A stretch of DNA of 58,000 bases from NCBI GenBank assembly GCA_014529385.2, contig CM043968.1, positions 27,785,013-27,843,012 on the forward strand, in the 5' to 3' direction. Of this stretch, positions 33,030 through 45,099 are shown piece by piece; position 1 is the first letter of the stretch; every line of letters starts with the position of its first letter. The notes under the pieces were generated by a model. It did no database searches, had not been told where the DNA came from, and worked only from the letters and a program-made list of their open reading frames with translations. Origin of the DNA: Adiantum capillus-veneris (lineage: Eukaryota > Streptophyta > Polypodiopsida > Polypodiales > Pteridaceae). A program made the position numbers and the translations under genes.

Positions 33030-34254
33030 GTTGAGCGGAAAAAGAAGTATCAAGAGTTGAAAAAAGCTCTAAAGGAGATATATATGACTGAAATGTAAAC
33101 CACAGAAGAGGATGGTAAAGATGTAATGAGTGTTCCATCTCATTACAAGAAATATACTCTCCAAGATCAAAGAATCATAGTTGAACAACCTGTTAGGGAA
33201 ATACAAAAACAGGGTGAGTCCTACAAAGGACCTGAAAACACAAAAAAGATAGATCTGGTTGAACTAGGAGAAGAGCCTAGGCCTACCTACATTGCAAATG
33301 ACCTTACTGAGGAAGAAGAAGAGCTTTTGCTAAGCTTGCTAAAAGAGTACCGAGATATCTTTGCTTGGTCCTACAAGGATCTCAAGGGTGTTGATCCATA
33401 AATCTATCAACATACTATACCCGTAAGAGATGATGCAAAACCAAGTAGACAAAGGCCATACACATATAATGAGACATTTGCTAGAAAGATCAAAGAAGAG
33501 ATTAAAAAACTAAAGGAAGCCGAATTCATTTTATGAAATTGAACACACATTGGGTGTCTCCAATTGTGATAGTACCCAAGAAAAATGGAAAATTACGAGT
33601 GTGTGTCAACCTCGAGAAAGTGAATGCAGCTACCATTAGAGACAACTTCCCTCTTCTAATCACTGAGCATGTTTTAGAACGAGTTTCAAGTAAAGAAGCT
33701 TACAGCTTCTTAGATGGCTTTTTGGGATACAATCAAATTTTGGTTGACCCAAAAGATCAGCATAAGACTGCTTTTACAACTGAATGGGGTATTTTTGCCT
33801 ATCGGGTCATGCCTTTTGGGTTAACTAATGCTCTTGCCACCTTTCAAACATTGATGAGCCATGATTTTAAAGAATATCTAAGGAATTCTTGGAAGTATAT
33901 ATGGATGATCTATGCGTACATTCATCAATCCGGGCTGATCATTCTGAACACCTCAAAAAGGTATTCGAAAAATATAGACTTTATAGGATTTGCTTAAAAA
34001 AGTACACATTCATGGGCAGACAAGGAAAATTTCTTGGACATATAGTGTCTAAAAACGGCATAGCTACCAATATGAATAAAATTCATGTTATTGCTGATTT
34101 GTCTAGACCGACAATAGTCAAGGGGGTTCAAGCCTTCATGGGGTATTGTGGTTATTATAGACGGTTCATTTACATGTACGTTATAATTGCAAAACCCATG
34201 TATAGCTTGATTACACACTATGAGTGGACTGAGGCATGTGAAGAATCTTCATGA
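33030..34254 (+). pseudogene. Copy B reverse transcriptase
   Basis: The N-terminal extension occupies 33126-33401 (LTEEEEELLLSLLKEYRDIF, AWSYKDLKGVDP) and ends in a stop. The RT core at 33533-33890 has WVSPIVIVPKKNGKLRVCVN, YSFLDGFLGYNQ (catalytic Asp), EWGIFAYRVMPFGLTNALAT and FQTLMSH. The catalytic box EVYMDDLCVHSS is at about 33889 in the next frame, which continues through FLGHIVSKNGIA and VQAFMGYCGYYRRFI to 34254. The frame changes at about 33540 and 33885 are the main defects. Confidence 0.92.
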
Positions 34255-34754
34255 AGCTTAAGCAAGCTCTCACTTCAGCTCCAATATTGAAAGAACCGGA
34301 TTGGAATAAGATATTCCACATACATGTAGATGCTTCCAATTTTTCCATAGGGTGTATACTAGCTCAACCAAGAGACGAAAAAATTGATTTTCCTATTTCT
34401 TATGTTAGCCGACAATTGAATATGGCGGAAAAGAATTATACCACCACAGAAAGGGAAGGATTAGGGATGATCTATGCCGTAAAAAAGTGTAGACATTACC
34501 TATTAGCAAACAAAATTGTGTTCTTTGTGGACCACCAAGCCTTATTGTACTTGGTCAACAAGCCATGCAGCACAAGAAGAATAGTGAGATGGTTCATCAT
34601 TCTTCTGGAATTTGATTTCACTGTAGTTGTAAAAAAGGACACTACTCATCAAAGAGCGGATCATTTGTCAAGGATTGTTTCAGTGGAACCACCTAAAGGA
34701 GTAGACAATGATCTACCAATTGCCTATCTGTTCTCCGTGGAAATACCTCGATAG
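34251..34754 (+). pseudogene. Copy B RNase H
   Basis: A 167-codon frame, nearly complete: IFHIHVDASNFSIGCILAQ (first Asp), NYTTTEREGLGMIYAVKKCR (Glu), FFVDHQALLYLVNKP (Asp) and HQRADHLSRIVSVEPP. Four bases overlap the end of the RT frame, so only a frame change separates it from RT. The stop at 34752 replaces tryptophan in the pattern seen in copy A (IPQWSKN). Confidence 0.93.
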
Positions 34755-36350
34755 TCAAAAATATGGTATCATTGATGACCATAGCTCAAGTGGATTCACA
34801 AATACCACTTCCTATTACAATTGGCCTTCTCTTATGCATTAATCCTAAAGTGAAAAACCAATACCTAATTCAAGCACATATTACCATAGTAGGACTTCAC
34901 TTTGCGGAAGACCAAACTATGCAAAAGATCTTGAGACTTGGAGTATATTGGCCAACTATGAGGAGTGATGTTCATTCTTTTGTAAAGGATTATCCTCAAT
35001 GTCAAAAACAAACACCCATACCTCATATAACGTTGTTCCAAATGTCACATGTTCCTATGTGGAGTAACTATCTAGTCACTTACTTATCGAGCCGAACATT
35101 TCTTAAGGATATGAGTAAACACCGTCAAAGAGCAATTGAAACTGAAGGAAGGGACTATGCTCTTATTGGAAATCAGAGAGGTAAGGATCAACATTTGCGT
35201 CTTTTGTGCAAATGAAGACGAGTATATTCCAATTATAGAACAAGCACATGTTGGATTAGCTGGAGGTCACTTTTCTAGTGAGACCACTACAAGAGCAATC
35301 CTAATGGCAGGCATATGGTGGCCAACACTTTTTGCAGATGCCAAAGAATATGTTCAAACATGTGATGCTTGTCAACAAGGAAAAATGCCAACCCGTGTAG
35401 ATAGCATGCCCTTAAGACCAATGATGGGGCCTAGAGCTTTTGCAAAATGGGGTATAGACTTTGTTGGGCCAATCCAACCACCTGATTATAGAACCCAAGA
35501 TCAATATACCATTGTACCTAACTACTTGACCAAGTGGGCCGAGTCTAAGGCAACTCAAAAGAATGATGCCAGAACCACTGCCGCATTCTTATATGAGTAT
35601 GTATTCACAAGATATGGACTACCAATAGAAATTGTTAGTGATAGGAGAACTCATTTCCTCAATGAGATAATCGAGTATCTGCTTAATTAATTTATGGTCA
35701 TCCATAACAAATCAGCCCCCTATCACCCACAAGCAAACAAGCAAGCTGAGCATACGAATAAATTATTAGCTCGATATTGACTAAAGTAGTTACTTCAGGA
35801 AGGATAGATTGGGAAATGAATCTCCATGCTGCTCTATGGGCTTGTCAAGTTTCATTCAAAACAGCTTTAAATGCTACACCCTTTTTAACCTTGTTTATGG
35901 TTTGATTCCATATTGCCAATAGATGCCGATACTAAGGGTAGCTAAGGATCTGGAGTGGATAGAACATGAATTATCAGAGAGACTTGAAGATTTAGAGAAG
36001 CTAGATGAGCAAAGGCTAACTGTTGTAGCTCACATCTATGCACAAAAGCAGAAACAAAAACAATTTTTTGATTCCCATCTAATTACCAAAATCTTCAAAA
36101 AAGGGAACTTAGTTCTAATCTATTCCCTTAAGCAACATTCCCAAGTTTAAGAAAAAGAGAAATGGACCGTTTATCATTGAAGATGTATCTCTAAGTGGAA
36201 CAGTTAAGTTTTCCACCCTAGATGGTGAACCAATGGCTAATTGGATTAGTGGATGTCATTTAAAGAAGTACAATATGCCACTAACCAAAGAATTTCTAGA
36301 AAGAATGCATGCAACTAAACAAAGGAAGATAAAACAACAGTAGGTTATTG
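34755..36350 (+). pseudogene. Copy B integrase with two zinc-binding modules
   Basis: Module 1 (34763-35020): AHITIVGLHF, GVYWPTMRSDVHSF, then YPQC, where the first Cys has become Tyr. A deletion of about 69 bp relative to copy A removes its MYQLLTGRLYKR lead-in. Module 2 (35060-35390): YLSSRTFLKDMSKHRQR, AHVGLAGGHF, GIWWPTLFADAKEYV and CDACQQGKMP. Both fit HX6HX30CX2C. The core has KWGIDFVGPIQPP (Asp), IVSDRRTHF (Asp; Gly changed to Arg) and HPQANKQAEH (Glu). The C-terminal part DLEWIEHELSERLEDL and VSLSGTVKFSTLDGEP runs to about 36350. Frameshifts lie near 35190, 35880 and 36130, with a stop at 35688. Confidence 0.9.
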
Positions 36351-36420
36351 ATGAAGCCCGGGAGGAAGCTCAGCTTCGGGTACTCAAAAAGGAAAGCTGC
36401 TCTCAGAATCAACAAATAAA

Positions 36421-36840
36421 TTGCCGAAAGATGCATTGTCAACAGATGATGAATGGTTAGATGGAATGGACCTTTGTTTCAAAGTACAACTCAACAATCA
36501 TAGCACAAATGCATTGGTCGACATAGGAGCTCGAGTAAATGCAGTCAGTTATTCCACGTACAAGAAAGCAACAAGTCAGTCTTTGATGGTAGGAATAGCA
36601 ACTATCAAAGGATGCAACAAGAACCCAACACCAACATTGGGACTAGTCAACTTGAATGCAATAGTACATGGATGTTCATGTCCTCATCAGTTTGTATGCT
36701 TACCAGATGAACACATGAATGAGATTATGATTCTTGGAATCTCATGGATGCAGACGTACAAAGCAGTACTAGTTTGAGATATGAATCAGCTCAAGCTATC
36801 ACCTAAAGGCGGACAACTCATTGTTCCAATTGCACCAAGC
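36421..36840 (+). pseudogene. Copy B second retropepsin-like domain
   Basis: Open from about 36418 to 36777: DEWLDGMDLCFKVQLNNHST, NALVDIGARVNAVSYSTYKK, GLVNLNAIVHG, HQFVCLPDEHMNEIMILGIS and WMQTYKA. It aligns with copy A 17930-18250 without gaps across the fold. The active-site triad reads D-I-G (T changed to I by one C to T transition), so this copy should be inactive. A TGA at 36775 and a TAG at about 36850 follow. About 45 bp around the start, including the overlapping ATG seen in copy A, are missing here. Confidence 0.75.
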
Positions 36841-37360
36841 CAGGAGGAATAGAAATGAAGTAATCAGCAGAGCAAACTACAAAGCAATCAATCTTCTCCA
36901 TCCTATCGACAAGCAAATGCTACAAGTAGCATGCAAGGAGTCGGGCAAATTTGGGTACCAAAAGCACAGCTTAAGGACAAGCCCATTCAAATCTGGGTGC
37001 CCAAAACATCATCAACGATACCAAAGACGATTCCAAGGTTCAAAACACAGAGACGAGCATCTCCGAGCAAGGAACCTAACATGAAATGGATTTGGAAGAA
37101 AAAAGAGCATTTATCTTCTCCGCAAACTGTAAAACCGATCAAGCAATGGAGAGTTAAGTCTCAGAAGACTCAACCACACCATTTTGATCAAAACAAACCA
37201 AGATATCAATGGCGGCTAAAAGCTCGACAATAGTCACTAGTGATACCAACAGCTCAGGAAAGCAGCATGCCAAAGCATCCTGATGGTACAATCCAGCAAA
37301 GAGCACACAAGCTACAAGATTTGCTCTTTGGAAGAAAGCATACGAAAACTTGAACATCAG
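36841..37360 (+). pseudogene. Copy B basic tail protein
   Basis: Frame 36931-37233 is collinear with copy A 18411-18713: GQIWVPKAQLKDKPIQIWVPK, KWIWKKKEHLSS, KPRYQWRLKARQ. After a TAG it continues SSMPKHPDGTIQQRAHKLQD. It is strongly basic, with no recognised domain. The same 100-codon frame has survived in both copies. Confidence 0.6.
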
Positions 37361-37510
37361 AAACCCTTGAGTTAATTACTCAAGACCCAACTCTTGCACA
37401 GCATGATGGTTTAAACTGCATTGATCTTCAAAGCATGGTAGAGCCAACCAAGGCTATGCATAGACACGATTGTTCAACCCATGCACACAGTCGTCCCGGA
37501 GTACGCCATC

Positions 37511-37530
37511 TAGGAGGGGTAGAAAGGAAC
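37511..37530 (+). promoter_or_regulatory. Internal polypurine tract, copy B
   Basis: TAGGAGGGGTAGAAAGGAAC, matching 18991-19010 in copy A with two differences. Confidence 0.5.
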
Positions 37531-38931
37531 TAAGTAATTAAGGGCAATGTTTGAAGAGAGAGGAAAAAGTTTGATATCAACGTGTGATTTTTAATAAAAT
37601 TATCTAATAATGCCCTTGTAAATCATCAACAAGGAAAATTTAACTGATAATATCTCCTCGATGAGTGTAAATAGTGTATATACTATCAAAAAACAGTCAT
37701 TTTTTGTTATTTTTCATGATTTTTCTTAATATTGAAACTTAAAAATGGAGAAATCCAACAAAAATTAATAAAACTGTGTTTTTCAACGGATTTTCACTTT
37801 GTTTTTTAGTGCATTTTGTTATTTTCTTTTATTTTTCCAATAAATAGATCCAAAATTAATAATAAATAGCAAATGAGCTCGTATGGAAAAACTGAAGATA
37901 CGTTGATGATCAAAAAGACAAGGCGAACGGGTGCAAAAGATTTCAATCAAATTAGCAGATGGAAGCAGGAAGCCTAAATTAGGCGGCCAGACCTACTTTT
38001 GCAGAATTCTTGCAGAATGAGATGCAGGAATCCGATTGGAACAAAATTTGAGTCTAACATAGATTTCACGGCCTAGTAGTACTAACAGGGGACTTTGGGG
38101 AAAAATGATTCGGGAAGTCCGAGTATAGATACCCCAGGTAGGCTAAAATCACCTCATTTCCACTTGTTGCCTTTGGAGAGAGAGCTTTTTGACCCTCTTC
38201 GTGCGTATTTTCCGGAGTCCACGGTCACTTGTTTTCAGCGCCGTCTCACACAAGACATGAGGGGTAAGTTCTATAATTATCAATGATCCATTTTGTATGG
38301 CCGATAGCTAGTCTAAACCCCTGGAAAAAACCCTAGAATCCGAGCAGTGCACGAAGACCTACGACCAAAAATCAACCATAGCGGTTTGTCATCTGAACCA
38401 AATCGGATGAGACTTGAACTGTAGCATGCCCCAACATAATAGAACACTTCTATATCAACAGTTGACCATTCGGCAAGGGTCGAGGGGGTCCCAAGTAGAA
38501 AAGCTAGGTTTTTGGCAGATGCCAAAATTGGATTCTGACTCCACAGACAGTTTACATACGAGGTCTATACACAATATATATGATTGGCTTCATAAAATCA
38601 ATCAAGTCAAGCCCTTGAAAAGCAGAAAATGGCTCAAAGACTACAAAGCGTCAAATTCGACATACGAGGTCAAACTGACTCCAAATGGGCCAAAATTGGA
38701 TGAGTTGCTTCACGACTAAGTTACGGACAAGTCCAAAGTCCATAGCCTCAAAAGTGACTAACCAACTCTACAGGCCATGTAGTCACAAAAATTGGTGATT
38801 TTAGAGTCGACAAAGCACAAAGTGATACCGGCAAGGCCAAATTTTACCAAATTCAATTTAGGACTTATTTTAGGTGTATAGAACGTGTTTAGATCAAAAT
38901 TTCCAAGTTTTGCAAGAAAATGTTGACTGCT

Positions 38932-38953
38932 GTAAATAATCACGATTTTTTTG
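38932..38953. repeat. Palindrome copy (degenerate right arm)
   Basis: GTAAATAATCA then CGATTTTTTTG; the left arm is good and the right arm decayed. Confidence 0.75.
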
Positions 38954-39149
38954 CTTTTGCAATATTTTGGCTTGAAAATTGTATCATCACCTCACCTATC
39001 ACTTGTACACACCTATTACATGTCCTTGCATACCAATTTCTGAGTTATGAGTCACATTTTTTGATCCAAATCACCTCATATCACATACACAGGATCTACA
39101 TCATACCTAGAACCAAGTTGTACCAAAAAATAATCATTTTTATGAAAAA

Positions 39150-39171
39150 ATTAATAATCGTGATTATTTAC
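39150..39171. repeat. Palindrome copy
   Basis: ATTAATAATCG then TGATTATTTAC; three changes from perfect. Confidence 0.85.
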
Positions 39172-39594
39172 TTTTTGACCAAAATGGGGGAAATTTGCAA
39201 CTTTGCCATCATGAGACCAAAGTACATGATGTCCTAAGTCCACTAACCAAGTCTTAACAAATTTGGTGCTCAGAATCTCAAAATTCCTTTATATCTACTA
39301 TTTCAGAGCCTAAATCTGGCACCATTCTTGCCGTGTGCACTCAAATGAGCCCATATTTCACTCAGAGTATGTATTCGGTATATACTTCAAGCCTATAATG
39401 TCAAATTTGCAAAAAGTTGAAACAATTACTTAGCTATAAATAATCGCGACCTTTACATGTTTTTATGCATCTATGCATGTTCAAAAATTGATTTGAAGCA
39501 AATTGGACTCAATTTGTCAGCAATTCAGACTAAAGGACGTTTCAGAGAAGAATCTACCAAATTTGCTAATTTTGACACTCTATTTGCTTCACAG

Positions 39595-42500
39595 GAGCCA
39601 TACAAAGCTGCAAAGAAGGCCAAGAAGAGGGTCTCACAAAAGGAGAAGCTGCAAGAGCTACCACCATACCAACTGGACCCCAGTTCAGTCAAAACAGCCA
39701 AAGCGACCTATCTATCGAAAGAACAATTGGAGGAGAACAACACCACAGTGTTCACAGGTAGAACTGCAACTTCTACCAAAAGAAGTATATGCTTTCATAG
39801 CAAAGCCTGAGACAAAAGAAGCCAATAGAAGGCTTGGGCTTAGAGAGTTCTACGGCCAAGAGCCATGTGGAGTGGATTTCCAAAAAGCTTATAAGCTCCT
39901 GTCCACAATCAAGGAAGATGGGGCAGCCCAGATCTTTGACCAGCAAGGGAACAAAGTCAAAGTAGTCATTACAAAAGAGATAGTGGCTGAAGCTCTCAAA
40001 CTGCCAACAGAAGGAATGACAAGGAGAGCAAGAGATAGAAAGATGGCAGGAACCTTCACCAAGGAAACCACCGCTGTCGCATTTGCCAATCTCATCCAGA
40101 AACAGGTGGAAGAACCTACAGGATTATACCATCAACGCTTTCACTTCCTCGCCAAGAGACCACCAAGGTACACGACACCCAATCATGTGGTTGAGACCAC
40201 TTTTACACAAGTTCTCAAGTCGACAACCACGCAACCTATAGATCACGCCCAATATGTGTTGTCCACATTGAAGGGGACAAAGAAAGAGGGTAAAATAACA
40301 TATCTGGGAGCACCAAAGGTAGTCACAAGAATTGCCTACCATGCTATCAGCATGGCAGACAACTTGCCACCTGCCTCAGATCAGAACACTTGGATCGTGT
40401 CCGCACAACCTTCCCCTCGAGCCACAAGATCTACCAAGAGAACATACAAATCTGATGAAGAATCTGCTGAGAGCTCTCCCGAAAGGCATAGTAGTGAAAG
40501 CTCCGACAATGAGGAAAGAAGAGTCCAAAGCGAAGAGATGAAAAGAAAAGCAATGGCAGCACATCAGGAGGAGCTTCAACAGAAGCAGGCAAGATTTGAG
40601 AGAGAGAAGCACTCTTATGAACGCAGCCACCAAGCTCAAGGCAAGGACCTTGCAAAGTGGGTACCCATTGAACTGAAAGGAGCAAGAACAAAGCACCATG
40701 CTAGGAAAGAGGCCGAAGATCCCAAGGACCTATTAGAAAGAATGTATCAAGAGGTAGAAGCATTAAAGCAGAAAGAAGCCCAAGAAGCAGAACGAAAAGC
40801 TAAAAAGGCGGCGAAGCAGCAAAAATAGGCAAAAGAAGCAACCACACAAGGAGAAGCCCAGCATGAACAAGGTGACATGTCTCCTCGACCTTCTTCACCT
40901 ACTACAGAACAACATGATCACCCCTTGCCAAGCCCACCACCATCACCAGCCGATAGAACCACAGAAACTGAGCCCACAAAAGAAACAGAGCCTGAACAAA
41001 AAGAAGACACTATACAGGAGCAAGCTAAAGCAAAAGAACTAGAGCCAGAAAGAGAAGCAAGTCCTGCACCAGAGGAGACCACAAAGTTTGAGCAAACAAA
41101 AGAACAGGATTCATAAGAAACCCCTTCTACCTCCACACAACACGAAACGGCCGAGGCATCCATAAAGCCTTAAGATGACAAAGCAAAAGAAGGCCAACCA
41201 CAGCCTCAAGGGCAAGAACAACCAGCCGCTACGCCACCACGAGGAGAGTCACAAGACACTGCCGAGAGGTCTAGGCAGCTCACAAAAAATGAAGATTGGT
41301 AATCCAATGATGAGGTAATCTTGCAAGTGAATGAATATGCAAAGCAAATGCAAGATATGACGGAAAGACTCCGAACAACAGCGCTTAGCCGCAGAACAAA
41401 GGGTAAAGAACTAGAGATGGTGATTGATGCTCTCCAAAGAGAGTTAGAAGACAGATTAAATGTCATCACCAATCTACAACAACAAGTGCAAGAATTGAAA
41501 GCTGAAGCTGAACAACATCAGCTAGCAAGAGATAAACAGCAAAAGGAGATGGAGGAGTTGGGTGAACTTCTCGTGAAATTGACCGATGCTTGCGAAACAA
41601 AGGACGAACAACTGACAGAGGTTACTAACGAACTTCTAAGTACAACTCTGTTAGTTTCAAAAGATTCAAGGTAGTTAGATGTAGCGAATGCCTCCCTACA
41701 ATATTTAGAGCAGAGGATAAATGATCATGCAACTCTTTTACGACAAATACGAGAAAAGTCTGCAGTTACCTCGATTAAAAGAAATGACGAAGTGTACAAA
41801 GCACTAGATAAAAAGAACAAAGACCTCAAGCTAGAGCTAAGCTGGAGCAGTCTCAACACAAAGACCTAGCCTTAATGAGGGTGCAACGAGAAGAAGAGCT
41901 GCTAAAAGAAATAGCTGAGCTTAAAAGAGTCAACCAACTGCTGAGAGATGGACAACAAGAAACGCATGAAGAAGCATGAACTTCAGAATAGCCACAAATA
42001 GATATTTCCTCCGCTTCTTTCGCTAAGATGGACACACAGCCAGCAGAAGGGCTAGGTGGTGAAGAGGATTTCAGAGTACCATTAACCAAAGCAGATGAAG
42101 TGCCAATGGTCCAGCTGACAAAAGCTGAGGAAGATGCACTCAAAGAAAAGATTACACAGGAGGTGGATGAGCAGTGGGAAGCAGCGATGGATTGGGAGTT
42201 GAGAGTTCTTCACTCTATCAATGCTACTCAACTCACTCCCAATCAAATTGATGCGTAATGGCATCAGCAATCCCTACCATATCCTTCGATAAAGGTGGAG
42301 TTGCTCCAAGTCAAAGAGAGGCTTTACAAAGACATGTAAGTAGAAGGCACAGATGAAGACCACCCAAAGTGGAGGCTGAGCTGGTTGAACAAGAATCCAA
42401 GGTATCTGATTCTGTTCACATGAGCACCTGCGGCACTTCAAAAGCATCCCACTTTTTGTCATGTACCAAGAGTAAGGACATGGCAAGCACATGAGGCAAT

Positions 42501-43049
42501 AACAAAGAAGCGGCCAACATGGCAGAAAAGGGACTGGCCATAGAAGAATACATGGTGAAAACCTTAACAGGCATCATGTCATTCTTCAAAAGTCTACCTG
42601 ATCTATCATGTGTGATGCTTTATAAAATCTGTCGAATGCTGCTCACCTGCATTGAAGTTTTTCACGAGCCAGAGTAAGCAGGAGCCCCGTGGATGTCTTT
42701 CCTCGAGGGTAATAAAGGTTTATGCTACGATCTCAGTGGTCAACCTTCTGAAGAAGTCCTCTATGGCTTCTACGCCCGATGCATGTATTTACCTTCACAT
42801 AATATTTTGGCATTTGAAGAAGCATTCTACACAGGGTTCTTCACTTGGCGAACGAAGATTTTTAGGCCAGTGATCAATAACCTGACTTCGAGATTTGTAG
42901 GCTACTCCGCAATTGAGCTTAAAAACAAAGTGACTATGCAGTTTTTGCAGGTGCCAGACAAAGAGAGAAATATCAGATACGAAAAAGCTCTGCATGCACT
43001 TAAAGACCGTCTCGCCAACTGTCAACCTGAAGACTATTTCAGCCCATAA
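39595..43049 (+). pseudogene. Copy B ORF3: large coiled-coil protein of unknown function
   Basis: About 1,150 codons. Part 1 (39595-40420): SQKEKLQELPPYQLDPSS, then after a frame change VELQLLPKEVYAFIAKPET, KVVITKEIVAEALKLPTEG and a globular-looking segment to MADNLPPASDQNTW. The style recalls gag-like domains of plant transposon ORFs. Part 2 (40430-41960): highly charged, with acidic, KQK and E-rich heptads (ERMYQEVEALKQKEAQEAER, LQRELEDRLNVITNLQQQV), typical of a long coiled coil. A Pro/Glu-rich insert lies at 40860-41110. Part 3 (42550-43049): EVLYGFYARCMYLPSHNILA, FYTGFFTWRTKIF and LKNKVTMQFLQVPDKERN, conserved in copy A 47131-47600. Stops at 40826, 41114, 41160, 41301, 41672 and elsewhere break it. 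There is no transmembrane segment, so it is not an obvious envelope protein. Confidence 0.7.
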
Positions 43050-43074
43050 AGATGTGTCAAGGGACAACACAAGC

Positions 43075-43087
43075 GAGGAGGGGAGAA
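43075..43087 (+). promoter_or_regulatory. Polypurine tract before LTR2
   Basis: GAGGAGGGGAGAA directly before the LTR start TGTTAGC; plus-strand priming site. Confidence 0.85.
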
Positions 43088-44009
43088 TGTTAGCAGCAAG
43101 CTAACCTGGATATCATTTTTCGGAGCTCGTATTGTAAAAGCACTTATTATTTTGATAAATCGGGAATACTGTAACTCCTATTTTACGGATAAACCTTGTA
43201 ATTGATGAGCTGGGGCTACAAGCTTCCAAATTGTATCAACCTATCATTACCCATCTTTAGTTAGACCTCCCAGATTATTAGTTTTGACCACCAAAAATCT
43301 TGGCTAAGGTATAAAAGCCAATTTTTGTAAGTTAATTTAAAGTTTTGGATAATGAAATACACAGCGTGAGCTAACGGCACTCACTTCTCTCCTTCTCGCG
43401 CTTCCTACTTCCTCCCCGATTGTCACATTGCAGTCGCGTTTATTGCATTGCAACTGCAGGTAAGAGCTCTACGCATTGATGTAAGCATTTCACAGTATTT
43501 CATAGCTTTTGGCATCGCCGACCCGCGACCTAATTTCATCATAAGTAAGAATTTACACTCTCAAAATAAAAAACTAAGCATAGGCGGGGTATTGGGGCAT
43601 CATTGCTAAGCATTTTAGATGCATTCTGCGTCGAAAACGACTAGGTCAAAAATCCACTGTTGTTAATAATCGTGATTTTTGCACTTGACCTAAAGTGGGA
43701 TTTGAGACCATAATCATGTGTGCTTAGGTCTTATAAACTTGTCCTACAAGTTTCATTACGTTTGGATGTCATTTGATGCTATAACAGATGTGATTTGTTT
43801 GTCGATAAGCGATTGACTTTTGGTGATTTCAGTCACTTGAGTGTAGCTTGAGTTAGATGCAAGTTGTTTGTTGTTTTCCGAGAGATCGGCAACCTCTTGT
43901 AGCCTCTATGCACTAGTCGAGTCAGCTTCGTCCCATGGATTGACAATCTAATCGTGATTCTCGCTAAATTTGCAATAAGATAGGAGTGAGGTTAGACACC
44001 CGTCCCACA
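43088..44009 (+). repeat. LTR2, 3' LTR of copy B
   Basis: TGTTAGCAGC to CCCACA, 922 bp. TATA box TATAAAAG at 43310-43317. Splice donor CAG-GTAAGAGC at 43460. A half palindrome (GTTAATAATCGTGATTTTT) lies at 43662-43684. Unlike a normal 3' LTR, it is followed by a primer-binding site. Confidence 0.92.
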
Positions 44010-44011
44010 TT

Positions 44012-44032
44012 TGGTGTCATTGTCGGGGATCG
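44012..44032 (+). other. Second primer-binding site, decayed
   Basis: TGGTGTCATTGTCGGGGA follows LTR2. It is the tRNA-Asp match with further C-to-T and G-to-T changes. Confidence 0.75.
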
Positions 44033-44701
44033 AAGAGACCTAAACTAGGGGAAAACACGAGTGTCTTGTGAAGTTATCCTTTAACTTCCTCTAGGATCTC
44101 CTAGAGTAAAAACCGTCTTTATAAAAACCGCATAGCTTAAGATTGTCGTCTTTTGTTGTGTAGAGGTAGCTTGGAGGTAAGTTGTACTTGCTGAGTGCCC
44201 TTAGGATTGTAGGATTGTAGAACTAAATTAGAATTTTGAGAATGATTGATAGACTAAACAAGTCTTAAAATCAATGCTCAAGAAACCATTAAAAACAAGA
44301 AAACGAGTGTTTGTGAACACTTTCCACAACCCCATTGCATGAGAACCTAGGAGTAGGGTAAGTAGAATCCGAAGTGGATTTCATAACATTACTCTCTTTG
44401 AAAGAATCATCGTGACTTGTTATTTGAAGTTGCAAAATTTCAGGTCCACAGCTAGAAATAGCACGAAAAGACTCCAAACCACTCAATTCAACTGGAGAGT
44501 ATGCTTAAAAGTTGTATGAACCAATGGGTAAGCTCAAGGACACATTGAGGTAAAAATTTCAAGAGTTTGCAAAAACTCAGATTTTTTTTTTTTTGACATT
44601 TTAAGCCAAATTAAGTTTTGACTTGATTTATAGGTTTAAAATGGCTCATGAAAAGACTGTCCTTTGAAACAATGCAAAAACATGTTCATTTTGAGCCTGA
44701 A

Positions 44702-44723
44702 GTAAATAATCGCGATTATTTAC
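44702..44723. repeat. Perfect 22-bp palindrome
   Basis: GTAAATAATCG followed by CGATTATTTAC; identical to 20983-21004. Confidence 0.95.
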
Positions 44724-44987
44724 TTTTAGCTCAAAGTTGACCAAGGTTGATACCAGTGACTCATTGCATGTGTGCAAACAGCTTTTGTAAAGGCACAATA
44801 AAATTGGATCACCGAACTGAAAAAAAACTGGGTAAAAACTAAAGTTTGTACTGACTTTTGGGAACTTGAGTGTAAATTTGGGAAAAAATTATCCAAACTC
44901 AATGAAATTTAATTCATAGGCTTATATTCATGTGATGGACATGTGTACATGCTCAATTGACCAAAAAGATGCAAAAATTTACCAGAA

Positions 44988-45009
44988 GAAAATAATCGTG
45001 ATTTTTTAC
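44988..45009. repeat. Palindrome copy (degenerate)
   Basis: GAAAATAATCG then TGATTTTTTAC; 286 bp after the previous copy. Confidence 0.8.
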
Positions 45010-45099
45010 ATCTATCCTATTTTTTTACTTTTTTGACTAAGTTAGTATACCACTAGTTTTACCATGTTGTAAGAAGTCCACAAACCAAATTTGGTAAAA

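Larger units (their letters stand above)
37531..39594 (+). other. Copy B second leader (spacer before ORF3)
   Basis: Conserved non-coding region. A splice donor (ATGAGGG-GTAAGTT) is at 38264 and an acceptor (TTGCTTCACAG-GAGCC) at 39594. They would delimit a 1.33-kb intron holding the palindrome copies. The reading frame before the donor (38095-38263) does not join cleanly to the ORF3 frame, so the exon structure is not proven. The third palindrome is cut by a deletion at about 39450. Confidence 0.55.
44033..45099 (+). mobile_element. 1.07-kb leader fragment between LTR2 and LTR3
   Basis: It is homologous to the leader of copy B from 25726 to about 26788 and includes two palindrome copies. 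It stops at CCAAATTTGGTAA and passes directly into LTR3, with no gag, pol or polypurine tract. Confidence 0.9.

Noticed and set aside
38095-38263. A confident first exon of ORF3
   Set aside because: The frame before the donor does not join in phase to the ORF3 frame after the acceptor, and copy A differs here.
40376-41472. Minus-strand frames of 69-107 codons rich in Ser, Leu and Cys
   Set aside because: Antisense shadows of ORF3 in copy B.
39595-43049. ORF3 as an envelope-like gene
   Set aside because: No signal peptide, transmembrane or fusion-type hydrophobic segments are visible; the protein is charged and coiled-coil.
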